Positions 25,888-34,800 of a stretch of DNA of 64,000 bases are shown here, one piece after another; position 1 is the first letter of the stretch; the number at the start of each line of letters is the position of its first letter. A program made the position numbers and the translations under genes. The DNA comes from Paenibacillus sp. FSL R5-0490 (lineage in GTDB: Bacteria > Bacillota > Bacilli > Bacillales > Cytobacillaceae). The stretch lies in the NCBI RefSeq assembly GCF_001956215.1, contig NZ_MRTQ01000010.1:62001-126000 (forward strand), read 5' to 3'. The notes below the pieces were generated by a model, which was given only the letters and a program-made list of their open reading frames with translations, had not been told where the DNA came from and did not search any database.

Positions 25888-28683
25888 GTGAGCTTTAAAA
25901 GAAAGCAAATAATGGGATTGGGCTTAACCGTATTTTTTTTGTTTATTCTGATGTTTGTCATTCTGTCTATGGTAAACGGAATGAAGGCAAACATGCTGGA
26001 AATTGTGGAGGATCGATATTATAAGGTAAACCAGGCTACAGAGATCAGACAGCTTTTTTACCAGACTGACCAGCAGCTGCTGAGTGTGCTCACCGACAAA
26101 GACACAAGCGATTCAGCCATGACAGCTGAATTGGTGAAAGCCAACCATGAGGGGATACAAAACCGAATAATTAATCTAGAGCAAGAATTAAATAGACAGA
26201 AATCGAAATTGCTCTTAAAAGAAGTGGAGCAGGCATACGAATCATATGCCCACATGCAAAACAGCTTTACTGATTTAATGGCAAGCGGTGAAATGGATTC
26301 TTTAGAAGCGCTATACAGAAGTGAGAGAGAAAACCGAAACGCACTGCTGAACAAGCTGGCTGAATTTAAAGAATATCAGGAATCCCTTATGGCGGAATCG
26401 CTGAATGGTGCAAATGACACGTATAGCCAGTTAGTATCAACTTTGGTTGCTGCGGTTGCATTATCCATTGTTTTAATCGTAGGAGTAACCGTATGGGTGA
26501 TCAGAAGCACAGGCAGAAGCATCAGCTTGATTACAAAAGGGATTAAGGAGATTGATTATCAGGACCTTTCTTCCATTTCAAGACTGAATATCGAAACAAA
26601 AGATGAAATCGGTGAAATTGCGAAAGCCTTCAACTCGATGGCTGATTCCCTTGAGAACTATTATAAGAAAGAACAGCGCTATTCGGCTGAAATCAGTGAG
26701 CAAAACTGGATCCAAAGCCAGTCTGCTGCATTAGTAAGCATCTATAGCCAGCATGTGACCATAGCCAATTTGGCAGATGATTTTATATCAAGGCTGGCAC
26801 CTGCCGCCGGAGCTGATCTCGGAGCCATTTATGTGAAAGATGACAGCGGAAGCAAGCTTATATTTAAAAAACAAGCTGCATATGCAGATGGAGCCGAAGA
26901 TGCTGGAAGAGACTTTTTCTATGAGGGGGAAGGTTTAGCAGGGCAAACTGTCAGGGATAAGAAAACAATCTTCCTCGAGGACGTTCCTGAGGATTACAAG
27001 GTCTTATCAACCGGTTTGGGAGATGTCAGGCCGAAAAGCATCATGATGGCTCCCGTTATGCTTAAGGACGAGGCAGTGGCAGTTGTGGAACTGGCAAGTC
27101 TGAGGCCATTCACTCCTGCACAAATCAAACTAATAGAAAAAGTAATTGAAACACTAGGAATAGCCATTACGAATATTTCTGGAAGAATGGAGATTGAACG
27201 CTTACTGGCCGAATCCCAGGCACAGACAGAGGAACTGCAGGCACAGGCTGAAGAGCTGCAATCCCAGTCTGAGGAGCTGCAGGCGCAATCTGAAGAAATG
27301 CAGAGTCAATCCGAAGAGCTGCGTATCATCAATGAGCAGCTTGAAGAGCGCTCCAGAGATGCTGAAATGAAATCTGAAGAACTTCAGGCTGCCAAGGAAG
27401 AACTGGAGGAAAAAGCAAAACAGCTGGGTCTAAGCTCAAAATACAAGTCAGAGTTCCTCGCAAATATGTCCCACGAGCTGCGCACGCCGCTTAACAGCAT
27501 CCTGCTTTTATCAGAAATGCTGGCAGAAGACCCGGATCAAATCCTTACTGAGGAGCAGAAAGAGTTTTCCAAGGTTATACATACATCTGGACAGGATTTA
27601 CTAGCTCTCATTAACGATATCCTCGACCTTTCAAAAGTAGAGGTAGGGAAACTGGAAATCAGCTTTGAGGAAGTCAATATGGGAGAAATGTCGCAGCGTC
27701 TGCAGCAGCATTTTACACAGGTGGCAAAGCATAAAAATCTTAAATTTACTGTAAGCTCTTCTGAAGAAGTTCCTTCTGTATTCAATACTGATGAGCAGCG
27801 GCTGCAGCAAATTGTGAAGAACCTCCTTTCAAATGCATTTAAGTTTACGGAAGAAGGTTCAGTAGCAGTTACGTTTGAAAAAGCTTCAAAAAGCGATTTC
27901 TTTGGCTTGCCGTTATCCAGCTATACAAATGACTGGCTGAAAATTACAGTGCTCGACACAGGTATTGGCATTCCGTCCGAGAAGCAGGAGCTGATTTTTG
28001 AAGCCTTCCAGCAGGCTGATGGCGCAACGATGAGAAAATATGGCGGAACGGGCCTGGGATTGTCCATCTCCAAGGAATTTGCCCAGCTGCTCGGCGGTAT
28101 CTGCAAAGTGGAGAGTGAAGAAGGAAAAGGAAGCCGGTTTACACTCGTTATCCCGAATCTTCCAAACGGAATGCCTGAACTAGAGGCCGGTTCGCTTGCT
28201 TTCGAAGAAGCTGCTGTAACCGTTGAGCCTGTCATGGAAGTTTCTGAGACACCTGAAGCACAAGATGCTAAAGAAGATACGGAAGCAGGGCATCAGCAGA
28301 CAGGTACAGAGCTTAAAGACAAAACAGTCATTGTCGTAGATGATGACCACAGAAATATTTATGCGCTGAAAAATGCTTTGAAAAAAGAAGGCATGAATGT
28401 CCTAACAGCAGAAAACGGGATGCAGTGCCTCGATTTGATAATGGGTACAGAACAGATCGATATTGTTCTAATGGATATTATGATGCCGGTTATGGATGGT
28501 TATGAAACCATGAAGAGGCTTCGCGGGCTGGACAGACACCAGGATGTTCCAATCATTGCCCTTACTGCCAAGGCAATGAAAGGCGATAGGGAAAAATGCA
28601 TGGAAGCGGGTGCAACAGATTATATCAGCAAGCCTTTAAAGCTGGACCAGCTGCTGTCTGTTATGAGAGTATGGCTTTCATAG
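25888..28683 (+). CDS. rsbK: Membrane hybrid histidine kinase, RsbK-like (CHASE3-HAMP-GAF-HisKA-HATPase-REC)
   Basis: The GTG start follows GAAGGAG. Of 931 residues, the first helix (about 8-30) and second helix (about 183-206) enclose a 150-residue helical CHASE3-like sensor. HAMP (about 207-260), GAF (about 275-425) and a striking coiled coil of repeated Glu-Leu-Gln-Ala/Ser-Gln units (about 430-515) follow. HisKA carries His529 in NMSHELRTPLNS, then come HATPase and a receiver domain with Asp863 in VLMDIMMPVMDG. With the CheR-like methyltransferase and PP2C regulator that follow, this is the layout of B. cereus RsbK, which activates SigB through RsbY. It lies after a SigB-like promoter. No sigB operon is in the window. 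Confidence 0.82.
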   Translation: MSFKRKQIMGLGLTVFFLFILMFVILSMVNGMKANMLEIVEDRYYKVNQATEIRQLFYQTDQQLLSVLTDKDTSDSAMTAELVKANHEGIQNRIINLEQELNRQKSKLLLKEVEQAYESYAHMQNSFTDLMASGEMDSLEALYRSERENRNALLNKLAEFKEYQESLMAESLNGANDTYSQLVSTLVAAVALSIVLIVGVTVWVIRSTGRSISLITKGIKEIDYQDLSSISRLNIETKDEIGEIAKAFNSMADSLENYYKKEQRYSAEISEQNWIQSQSAALVSIYSQHVTIANLADDFISRLAPAAGADLGAIYVKDDSGSKLIFKKQAAYADGAEDAGRDFFYEGEGLAGQTVRDKKTIFLEDVPEDYKVLSTGLGDVRPKSIMMAPVMLKDEAVAVVELASLRPFTPAQIKLIEKVIETLGIAITNISGRMEIERLLAESQAQTEELQAQAEELQSQSEELQAQSEEMQSQSEELRIINEQLEERSRDAEMKSEELQAAKEELEEKAKQLGLSSKYKSEFLANMSHELRTPLNSILLLSEMLAEDPDQILTEEQKEFSKVIHTSGQDLLALINDILDLSKVEVGKLEISFEEVNMGEMSQRLQQHFTQVAKHKNLKFTVSSSEEVPSVFNTDEQRLQQIVKNLLSNAFKFTEEGSVAVTFEKASKSDFFGLPLSSYTNDWLKITVLDTGIGIPSEKQELIFEAFQQADGATMRKYGGTGLGLSISKEFAQLLGGICKVESEEGKGSRFTLVIPNLPNGMPELEAGSLAFEEAAVTVEPVMEVSETPEAQDAKEDTEAGHQQTGTELKDKTVIVVDDDHRNIYALKNALKKEGMNVLTAENGMQCLDLIMGTEQIDIVLMDIMMPVMDGYETMKRLRGLDRHQDVPIIALTAKAMKGDREKCMEAGATDYISKPLKLDQLLSVMRVWLS

Positions 28684-28750
28684 ATGGCAGAGAGGAGTCC
28701 GGACAACATCCGGAAACCGTCAACATCATTTTATTCTCGAAAGTTGAGGA

Positions 28751-29578
28751 ATGAAGGAATTGAAAAAGGAAGAATTAGAAATAGAATTGCTTTTAAAGGC
28801 TATATACAGTTTATCCGGATATGATTTCCGGCAATATATGCGCTCTTCAATTGCCAGGAGAATTCAAGCTCGTCTTAGCAGGGATCGGCTGCCCAGCATA
28901 ACAAGTCTCACAGAAAAGGTTATACATGAAGAGGGGTACCTGCAAAAGGTACTGAGCGATTTTTCAATCAATGTGACAGAAATGTTCCGGGACCCTTCTT
29001 TTTTTAAGGCTTTTCGGAATGAGGTTGTCCCGGTGCTCAGGGAATTGCCGGAGATCAGAATTTGGCATGCAGGCTGTTCGACTGGGGAAGAAGCTTACTC
29101 CATGTCTATTTTAATGGAAGAAGAGGGGCTGGGAGAGCGAACGAAGATTTATGCCACAGACATCAATGAAAAGGTGCTTAAAAAAGCAGAGAGCGGAATA
29201 ATCCCGCTGCAAAAAATGCAGCTCTATACAAAGAACTACATTATGGCAGGCGGAAAAAAATCCTTTTCTGAATACTATACAACCGATTGTGAAGCGGCTT
29301 ATTTGAATGCATCCCTGCTTGATCGAATGGTTTTTGCCCAGCATAATCTGGTGACTGATGGCTCCTTTAATGAGTTTCATGTGATTATGTGCCGCAATGT
29401 GATGATCTATTTTAATACAGACCTGCAAAGCCACGTTTTTAATCTTTTTAATGAAAGCCTCAGCATGGGAGGGTTTCTGGGGCTTGGCAGCAAGGAAGCG
29501 CTGCGGATGGAATACCCGGTATTCGAAGAAATCAACCTGCAGGAAAAGATATTCAGGAAGGTTTCTCATGTAAAATAA
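28751..29578 (+). CDS. rsbM: CheR-type protein-glutamate methyltransferase, RsbM-like
   Basis: The 275-residue enzyme has the CheR N-terminal helical domain (GYDFRQYMRSSIARRIQARL). An S-adenosylmethionine-binding domain follows: motif I is IWHAGCSTGEEAYSM near 104, the acidic motif is IYATDINEKVL near 133, and CRNVMIYFN is near 215. CheR enzymes methylate glutamates on chemoreceptors, and in B. cereus the RsbM homologue methylates RsbK and damps SigB activation. No chemotaxis genes are nearby, and it lies 67 bases downstream of the kinase, so a kinase-modifying role is the better reading. A GAGGA sits close to the ATG. Confidence 0.83.
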   Translation: MKELKKEELEIELLLKAIYSLSGYDFRQYMRSSIARRIQARLSRDRLPSITSLTEKVIHEEGYLQKVLSDFSINVTEMFRDPSFFKAFRNEVVPVLRELPEIRIWHAGCSTGEEAYSMSILMEEEGLGERTKIYATDINEKVLKKAESGIIPLQKMQLYTKNYIMAGGKKSFSEYYTTDCEAAYLNASLLDRMVFAQHNLVTDGSFNEFHVIMCRNVMIYFNTDLQSHVFNLFNESLSMGGFLGLGSKEALRMEYPVFEEINLQEKIFRKVSHVK

Positions 29579-29623
29579 AACAGAGTGCGGTCCCCATTTT
29601 TGAGGGACTGCACTCTGTTTTTA
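29579..29623. terminator. Bidirectional terminator between rsbM- and rsbY-like genes
   Basis: ACAGAGTGC and GTCCC pair with GGGAC and GCACTCTGT, with one bulged base. A-rich left and T-rich right flanks serve both convergent transcripts. Confidence 0.9.
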
Positions 29624-29644
29624 TGTAAAAAATATGTATTCATC

Positions 29645-30787
29645 CTAATCTGCCTGAATAAGAACAATACACATATCATCATCAGCGCTTGCCTGCTGCT
29701 GCTTAGTCAGTATCATATCGATTGGCTCTGCTGTTCTGGCTGCATTCCAGTGAAACGATGCGAAGCGCTGAAGATACTCACATGGATTGAGATTATTCTG
29801 CTCTACAGCTTCTTCCACCCCGTCTGTAAACAAGAGCAGCTGAATGGAATCTGTATAGGGAATTGTTTCTTTTTGTATCGAAATATCTTCAAAAAAGCCG
29901 ACTGCACACATATTACTGGATAACCTGACCATCTCATCTTTGTCTACAAGCGCATATCCCGCTGGATGTCCGGCATTTACATACTCGATTGTTTTGTCTT
30001 TTTTATTAAGGACGAGGTAAATAGCTGTAAAATAATATGGAATTCGCTGATTGCGCTGGTTAAGGGAATTCATCCACCGATTTAGTTCGTTCATGACGTA
30101 TTCAGGATCACTGCATGTTCTGATGGCATCTCTGAGAACAGAAGAGATAAACATGCATACAAGAGAAGCAGAAATTCCGTGGCCCATCATATCCAGCTGT
30201 ATGGCAGCATAGCGATGTTCATCTATCTGGTGCCAGTAATACATATCTCCTGCAAGTTTGTTGGCTGGCAGGTAGGAAGCCTTTAACAGTGTATGTTCAT
30301 GATAAATCGGTTCGCTCAGCATGCTGGTTTGTACCTGCATGGATAAATCCAGTTCATTCCTGATTTTATTTTCCTGCTCCTTATGCCAGTCCTTCTCATA
30401 TTTAAGCCTTAAGGCAGCACGAATGCGGGCAAGCAGTTCCGTCTTATTAATGGGCTTCATTACATAATCGGTCCCGCCCGCATCAAGAGCTTCTGCAACT
30501 TTATTTGAGTCCTCCAATGCAGTTACAAAAATCACTGGGATATCCTTCAAATGTGGAATTTGCTGAAGCCGGCGGCATGCTTCAATTCCATCCATTTCCG
30601 GCATCATTATATCCATCAGAATCACGTCTGCTTTTATATCAGCTGAAAAAGGTGAATATCCCTGGAGATGCTGAAACATATCCTTTGCAGAAGAAAACGT
30701 TAAATGCTCTTTATACCCTGCGCGTTTTAATATATGTTGAATTACAAATAAGTTGGCTTGGTTATCGTCCACAACTAGGATTCCCAT
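29645..30787 (-). CDS. rsbY: Receiver-PP2C phosphatase response regulator, RsbY-like
   Basis: This 380-residue protein begins with a receiver domain (acidic pair Asp7/Asp8, phosphoacceptor Asp59 in VILMDIMMPEMDG, Lys111 in YVMKPINK). A short coiled linker leads to a SpoIIE/RsbU-type PP2C phosphatase with metal Asp181 in AGDMYYW, QLDMMGHGISASL near 197-209 and FTDGVEEAVE near the end. In B. cereus the homologue RsbY is phosphorylated by RsbK and dephosphorylates the anti-anti-sigma factor RsbV, freeing SigB. It converges on the kinase/methyltransferase pair and has its own SigB-like promoter, implying positive feedback. The start ATG lies next to a GGAAGGG ribosome site. Confidence 0.85.
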   Translation of the reverse strand: MGILVVDDNQANLFVIQHILKRAGYKEHLTFSSAKDMFQHLQGYSPFSADIKADVILMDIMMPEMDGIEACRRLQQIPHLKDIPVIFVTALEDSNKVAEALDAGGTDYVMKPINKTELLARIRAALRLKYEKDWHKEQENKIRNELDLSMQVQTSMLSEPIYHEHTLLKASYLPANKLAGDMYYWHQIDEHRYAAIQLDMMGHGISASLVCMFISSVLRDAIRTCSDPEYVMNELNRWMNSLNQRNQRIPYYFTAIYLVLNKKDKTIEYVNAGHPAGYALVDKDEMVRLSSNMCAVGFFEDISIQKETIPYTDSIQLLLFTDGVEEAVEQNNLNPCEYLQRFASFHWNAARTAEPIDMILTKQQQASADDDMCIVLIQAD

Positions 30788-30845
30788 AGACTTTTTCCCT
30801 TCCTGTGTTTTACGATTTAATTCTTTATATAAATATCCTTAACAT

Positions 30846-30871
30846 ATACCCTATTGCAGGAGAGTGAAAAC
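30846..30871 (-). promoter_or_regulatory. SigB-like promoter of the RsbY-type phosphatase
   Basis: On the minus strand, GTTTTC, 14 bases, then GGGTAT: the -10 box is a perfect match to the SigB consensus and the -35 box matches four of six positions. It lies 59 bases upstream of the start. The rsbY gene of B. cereus is known to be SigB-controlled, which fits. Confidence 0.68.
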
Positions 30872-30923
30872 CACTAATTTGATCATTTTTTGCTTTAGTT
30901 AATCCCAAAAAATAAACAGTAAG

Positions 30924-30937
30924 TGTAAGCGCTTTCC
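30924..30937. promoter_or_regulatory. Possible catabolite-responsive element (cre)
   Basis: TGTAAGCGCTTTCC matches the CcpA cre consensus TGWAANCGNTNWCA at all but the last base. It lies in the 336-base gap between the divergent phosphatase and aspartate kinase genes. Which gene it serves is unknown. Confidence 0.35.
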
Positions 30938-31123
30938 TTTGTTTTCTTAAAATAATATTATTTAACGGTGTATTCATAAAAAACAAGTAAAAATATTATA
31001 TTCGGATATTATAATGTGTTTTTAAGATGAACATTTGTTTTTGTAGGGTGGAATTTTCTCTTGATTTCTGTGAGGATAAGAGTAAAATAAAGATTAAATT
31101 TTCAGAGATTGGGAGATGTCAGA

Positions 31124-32488
31124 ATGAAAGTGGTGAAGTTCGGAGGATCTTCTTTAGCATCAGGAAAGCAAATCGAGAAGGTATTCAATATTGTAATTGC
31201 GGATCCAGAGCGGAAGATCATTGTTGTCTCGGCTCCTGGAAAGCGATTTTCAGAGGATGACAAGGTTACTGATTTATTAATCGCATGTGCAGAGAAACGG
31301 ATTCAGGGGGAAGCTGCAGATGGTTTGGCTGAAGCTGTATTGGATCGGTATGGCCAAATCGCTGATGAATTAGAGCTTGGTCCGGAAATTAAAGATATCA
31401 TCAGGGAGGACCTTATTGCGAGGCTTTCCAGTGATACGCATGATCCTGAAGTTTTCATGGATTTGATCAAAGCGAGTGGTGAAGATAACAACGCTAAGCT
31501 TGTAGCAGCCTATTTTCAGCAGCAGGGAATAGAAGCAAGATATGTGAGCCCGAAGGAAGCAGGATTGCTTGTCAGTCCGGAGCCCGGCAATGCTCAGGTC
31601 CTTCCTGAAGCATATGACAAGCTGCTTGCATTAAGGGAGCAGGACGGGATCATCATTTTTCCGGGTTTCTTTGGATATAGCACGGATGGCAAGGTCTTCA
31701 CATTTTCTAGAAGCGGATCGGATGTGACAGGCTCCATTTTGGCTGGTGCAGCCAAGGCGGATTTATATGAAAACTTTACAGATGTGGATGCGGTCTATTC
31801 GGTAAATCCCTTTATTGTAGAAAGCCCTAAAGAAATCAAAGAATTGACATACCGGGAAATGCGGGAGCTTTCCTATGCAGGCTTTACTGTCCTGCATGAT
31901 GAAGCGCTTGTACCGGCATTTCGGGCTGGAATTCCTGTGCAGATAAAAAATACCAATAATCCGTCTGCTCCCGGCACCAGGATTGTGAACGAGCGGGATA
32001 ACACGAACGGACCTGTGATCGGGATTGCCAGTGATCAGGGATTCTGCAGCATCTATGTCGGCAAATACTTAATGAACAGGGAAGTCGGCTTTGGGAGGAG
32101 GCTGCTGACCATTTTGGAAGAGTATGGCCTCAGCTATGAGCATACACCATCAGGAATTGATGACATCTCCATTATCCTGCGGGAAAACCAATTTACTGAT
32201 GGGATGGAGGAAGAAATTCTGAGCCGCATACAGCATGAGCTTCATGCAGATGAAGTGAAAATTCAGCACAGCCTTTCACTAATTATGGTGGTTGGAGAGG
32301 GGATGCGCCAGAACATCGGAACAATGGCCCGTGCCTCCAAAGCTCTCGCTAAAGCAAAAGTAAATATGGAAATGATCAATCAGGGCTCCTCTGAAGTGAG
32401 CATGATGTTCGGCGTCCAGGCAGTGGATGAGGTACGTGCGGTACAGGCGCTTTATAATGAGTTTTTTGCTGCGGTGGCAGCGGTGTGA
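31124..32488 (+). CDS. thrD: Aspartate kinase (YclM/ThrD, class III type)
   Basis: The ATG at 31124 follows GGGAGATG. The product is 454 residues, the length of B. subtilis YclM. It begins KVVKFGGSSLASGKQ (ATP site), has the ASGEDNNAKL aspartate-binding region and FSRSGSDVTGSILAGA, and ends with paired ACT domains (GFCSIYVGKYLMNREVGFG and LIMVVGEGMRQNIGT) for allosteric control. It phosphorylates aspartate at the start of lysine, threonine, methionine and diaminopimelate synthesis. No lysine riboswitch or T-box is visible in the leader, unlike lysC of B. subtilis. It is a single gene, followed by the second dispersed palindrome and a terminator. Confidence 0.95.
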   Translation: MKVVKFGGSSLASGKQIEKVFNIVIADPERKIIVVSAPGKRFSEDDKVTDLLIACAEKRIQGEAADGLAEAVLDRYGQIADELELGPEIKDIIREDLIARLSSDTHDPEVFMDLIKASGEDNNAKLVAAYFQQQGIEARYVSPKEAGLLVSPEPGNAQVLPEAYDKLLALREQDGIIIFPGFFGYSTDGKVFTFSRSGSDVTGSILAGAAKADLYENFTDVDAVYSVNPFIVESPKEIKELTYREMRELSYAGFTVLHDEALVPAFRAGIPVQIKNTNNPSAPGTRIVNERDNTNGPVIGIASDQGFCSIYVGKYLMNREVGFGRRLLTILEEYGLSYEHTPSGIDDISIILRENQFTDGMEEEILSRIQHELHADEVKIQHSLSLIMVVGEGMRQNIGTMARASKALAKAKVNMEMINQGSSEVSMMFGVQAVDEVRAVQALYNEFFAAVAAV

Positions 32489-32552
32489 TCATTTTGTGAA
32501 GGTAAATCTGTTTAAACGAAAAGAGCCAAAGTAAATAGGCTATATATGCAAA

Positions 32553-32572
32553 TCAATCAAACGTTTGATTGA
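32553..32572. repeat. Dispersed palindrome copy 2
   Basis: An exact copy of TCAATCAAACGTTTGATTGA, 64 bases after the aspartate kinase stop. A separate terminator hairpin follows directly. The flanking bases do not extend the symmetry. Confidence 0.9.
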
Positions 32573-32573
32573 A

Positions 32574-32610
32574 AAAGCTTGGGGCATTAGCCTCGGGCTT
32601 TATTTTTTTG
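32574..32610 (+). terminator. Terminator of aspartate kinase (G-U rich stem)
   Basis: AAGCTTGGGG pairs with CCTCGGGCTT using three G-U pairs and is followed by a T7 run. Confidence 0.72.
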
Positions 32611-32676
32611 GAATGAAAAATCTTAAGATAATCAAAATAAGAAGGAAACTTTTTCAATTTGGAAGGAGAAAAGGAT

Positions 32677-33315
32677 ATGAAGAAATTACTGATCATAGGA
32701 ATAATGCTGCTCATGCCCCTGAATATGCTGACAGCACCGGGCAGTGCAGCTGCACAAAAACCGTGTCTCACCCAATCAGAGGTTAAATTTGAAAACGAAT
32801 TCCGCAAGCTTTGGATCGACCATGTATTATGGACAAGCAACTATATTACAAGTGCCTCAACTGCCGGAGCAGAGGATCAGAAGCAGGTATTGGCCCGCCT
32901 GCTTAGAAATCAGGAGGACATAGGAAATTCCATTAAGCCTTATTACGGCGAAGCTGCAGGAGCTAAGCTGACAGAACTTCTTAAAGAGCATATTGTCATT
33001 GCGGGTGATATTGTAGAGGCAGCTAAGAGCGGGCAGGGAGCAAAGGTGAACCAGCTGAACAAAAAATGGTATCGCAATGCCGATGATATCGCTGCTTTTC
33101 TAAGCGGAGCCAATCCAAATCTGAAAAATGAAGATGTGAAAAAACTGCTTTATAAGCATTTAGAATTAGTAACAGATGATCTGACAGCAAGTCTTGTTAA
33201 GGATTGGGAAGCAAGAATTGTTTCGATTGATGAGGGAGTGTCGCATATTATTATGATGGCAGATGTCATTTCTGATGCGGTTGTTAAGCAATTCCCGGAC
33301 AAATTTAAAGGGTAA
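32677..33315 (+). CDS. Secreted helical protein of uncharacterised family
   Basis: The ATG at 32677 follows GGAAGGAG at suitable spacing. The 212 residues start with a signal peptide (MKKLLIIGIMLLMPLNMLTAPGSAA, cleavage near residue 27). The rest is almost all helix, with repeated conserved-looking stretches such as LWIDHVLWTSNYI, RLLRNQEDIGNSIKPYYG and KKWYRNADDIAAFLSGANP. I recall relatives in Bacillaceae carrying misleading enzyme names; no catalytic motif is visible. A four-helix bundle is likely, and paired HxxxW/E patterns could bind a metal or cofactor (inference). It is a single gene with its own terminator. Confidence 0.72.
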   Translation: MKKLLIIGIMLLMPLNMLTAPGSAAAQKPCLTQSEVKFENEFRKLWIDHVLWTSNYITSASTAGAEDQKQVLARLLRNQEDIGNSIKPYYGEAAGAKLTELLKEHIVIAGDIVEAAKSGQGAKVNQLNKKWYRNADDIAAFLSGANPNLKNEDVKKLLYKHLELVTDDLTASLVKDWEARIVSIDEGVSHIIMMADVISDAVVKQFPDKFKG

Positions 33316-33318
33316 TTA

Positions 33319-33357
33319 AAAGAGGCTTCAGCTTTGCTGGAGCTTCTCTATTTTTTC
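33319..33357 (+). terminator. Rho-independent terminator
   Basis: AGAGGCTTCAGC pairs imperfectly with GCTGGAGCTTCTCT, followed by TATTTTTT. Confidence 0.75.
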
Positions 33358-33449
33358 CTTTGACAAAGCAGCATGTCTCATTATAAGCTATTTAGCGTGC
33401 CGAAAAAAATAATGTAAATTTTTCACATATAGAAGGAGGGGTATCCGTT

Positions 33450-34637
33450 TTGTCAGGGGATCAGAAGAAAAAGATGATCATTTTGATGATCAATATGTTT
33501 ATTGCAATCGGAAGCTTTGGGATTATCATTCCGATTTTGCCGGCTTATCTGGAATCCATCAATCAGGGAGGAACGGCAGCAGGCCTGATGATTGCCATTT
33601 TTGCGGGTGCCCAGCTGATTTTTTCTCCCATTGCAGGGAAGTGGGCTGACCAGTACGGCCGCAGAAAGATGATTATTTACGGGTTAGCTGGTTTGACATT
33701 ATCCATGCTGGTCTTTTATGCAGTAGATTCCATTTGGCTGCTATACTTTTCACGTGTTATTGGTGGCGTTGGAGCTGCCTTGCTGATTCCAGCCATTTTT
33801 GCTTACATTGCTGATATTACTACCATGGAGCAGCGTGCAAAAGGGAATGGCCTTGTATCAGCTGCGATGTCACTTGGAATTGTGGTTGGACCTGGAATTG
33901 GCGGGTTTTTGGCAGACTTCGGCCTGAAAATGCCGTTTTTGATCTCAGCGCTAGTATCTCTAGTGGCTGTTCTATTCTCCATTGTCCTCCTCGAAGAAAG
34001 CAGCACTTTGCAGACAGTGCCGGGTGAGATGCCTGAAGAGGAACCGATGGTCAAGAAACTGGCCATGTCCGTTAAGAAGCCATATTTTATTCCGCTTGTC
34101 ATTACATTGGTGATGAGCTTTGGACTAATGGCGTATGAATCAGTGCTGGGGCTCTACCTTGATAATGAGTTTGCTGCTACTCCGCAGGAAATTGCCATTA
34201 TGGTGACTTCAACGGGTGTCATTAGTGTTATTGTTCAGTTATTCGTAGTCGATCGGGTGGTTAATAAATTCGGAGAGGGAAAGGTATTGAATATCTTTTT
34301 GGCTGTTGCCGCGTCAGGATTCCTAGTTTCACTGTTTGCAGGCAGCTATGCACTTTTCTTCGTTATTTCGCTGATCATTTTCCTTGCAACTTCCATTCTG
34401 CGCCCGGTTTTAACCACGCTAATCTCAAAAATGGCCGGTAATGAACAGGGGTTTGCGATGGGAATGAACAATGCTTATATGAGCATTGGAAACGTTCTGG
34501 GGCCAACGATTGCCGGTGTGCTTTACGATGTACGGATAACCTATCCGTTTGTTCTCGGTCTGGCCTTATTGATTGTTACGTTATTTATCACGGTTGCATG
34601 GCAAAAAAGGGAGCCAAAACCGAAGGCTGCTGTGTAA
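33450..34637 (+). CDS. MFS multidrug efflux transporter (Bmr/NorA/TetA-like)
   Basis: TTG at 33450 follows GGAGGGG at good spacing. The 395-residue protein has 12 membrane helices, motif A as GKWADQYGRRKMIIYG between helices 2 and 3, and the antiporter motif C as SLGIVVGPGIGGFLAD in helix 5. These place it with drug/proton antiporters of the DHA1 family. The substrate cannot be told. It is one gene between terminators, and no regulator is adjacent. Confidence 0.86.
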   Translation: MSGDQKKKMIILMINMFIAIGSFGIIIPILPAYLESINQGGTAAGLMIAIFAGAQLIFSPIAGKWADQYGRRKMIIYGLAGLTLSMLVFYAVDSIWLLYFSRVIGGVGAALLIPAIFAYIADITTMEQRAKGNGLVSAAMSLGIVVGPGIGGFLADFGLKMPFLISALVSLVAVLFSIVLLEESSTLQTVPGEMPEEEPMVKKLAMSVKKPYFIPLVITLVMSFGLMAYESVLGLYLDNEFAATPQEIAIMVTSTGVISVIVQLFVVDRVVNKFGEGKVLNIFLAVAASGFLVSLFAGSYALFFVISLIIFLATSILRPVLTTLISKMAGNEQGFAMGMNNAYMSIGNVLGPTIAGVLYDVRITYPFVLGLALLIVTLFITVAWQKREPKPKAAV

Positions 34638-34673
34638 AAAAGCTTGGAGACATTGTCTTCAAGCTTTTCTTTT
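34638..34673 (+). terminator. Rho-independent terminator
   Basis: AAAAGCTTGgAGACA pairs with TGTCTtCAAGCTTTT with one mismatch, followed by CTTTTT. Confidence 0.88.
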
Positions 34674-34742
34674 TCCCAAAGGAAATCAGCTATAAATACA
34701 GGCTGAGAATTGTGGCAATTTTGTGAAAGAAACCTAGTTCGA

Positions 34743-34771
34743 TTGACATAAGTTAAAAAATATATTATTCT
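34743..34771 (+). promoter_or_regulatory. SigA promoter of the glycine riboswitch-purU unit
   Basis: TTGACA and TATTCT lie 17 bases apart, placing the start of transcription about 20-30 bases before the first glycine aptamer. Confidence 0.7.
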
Positions 34772-34800
34772 GAAAATAACAAAAATATTGAGCGAATGAC

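Noticed and set aside
28684-28750. TCCGGA inverted repeat between kinase and methyltransferase genes as a terminator
   Set aside because: The stem is only six bases with no T run, so read-through between the genes is more likely.
30788-31123. Lysine riboswitch or T-box before aspartate kinase
   Set aside because: None of the L-box core elements nor the T-box AGGGTGGNACCGCG is present. The gap holds only the SigB-like promoter of the phosphatase and a possible cre.
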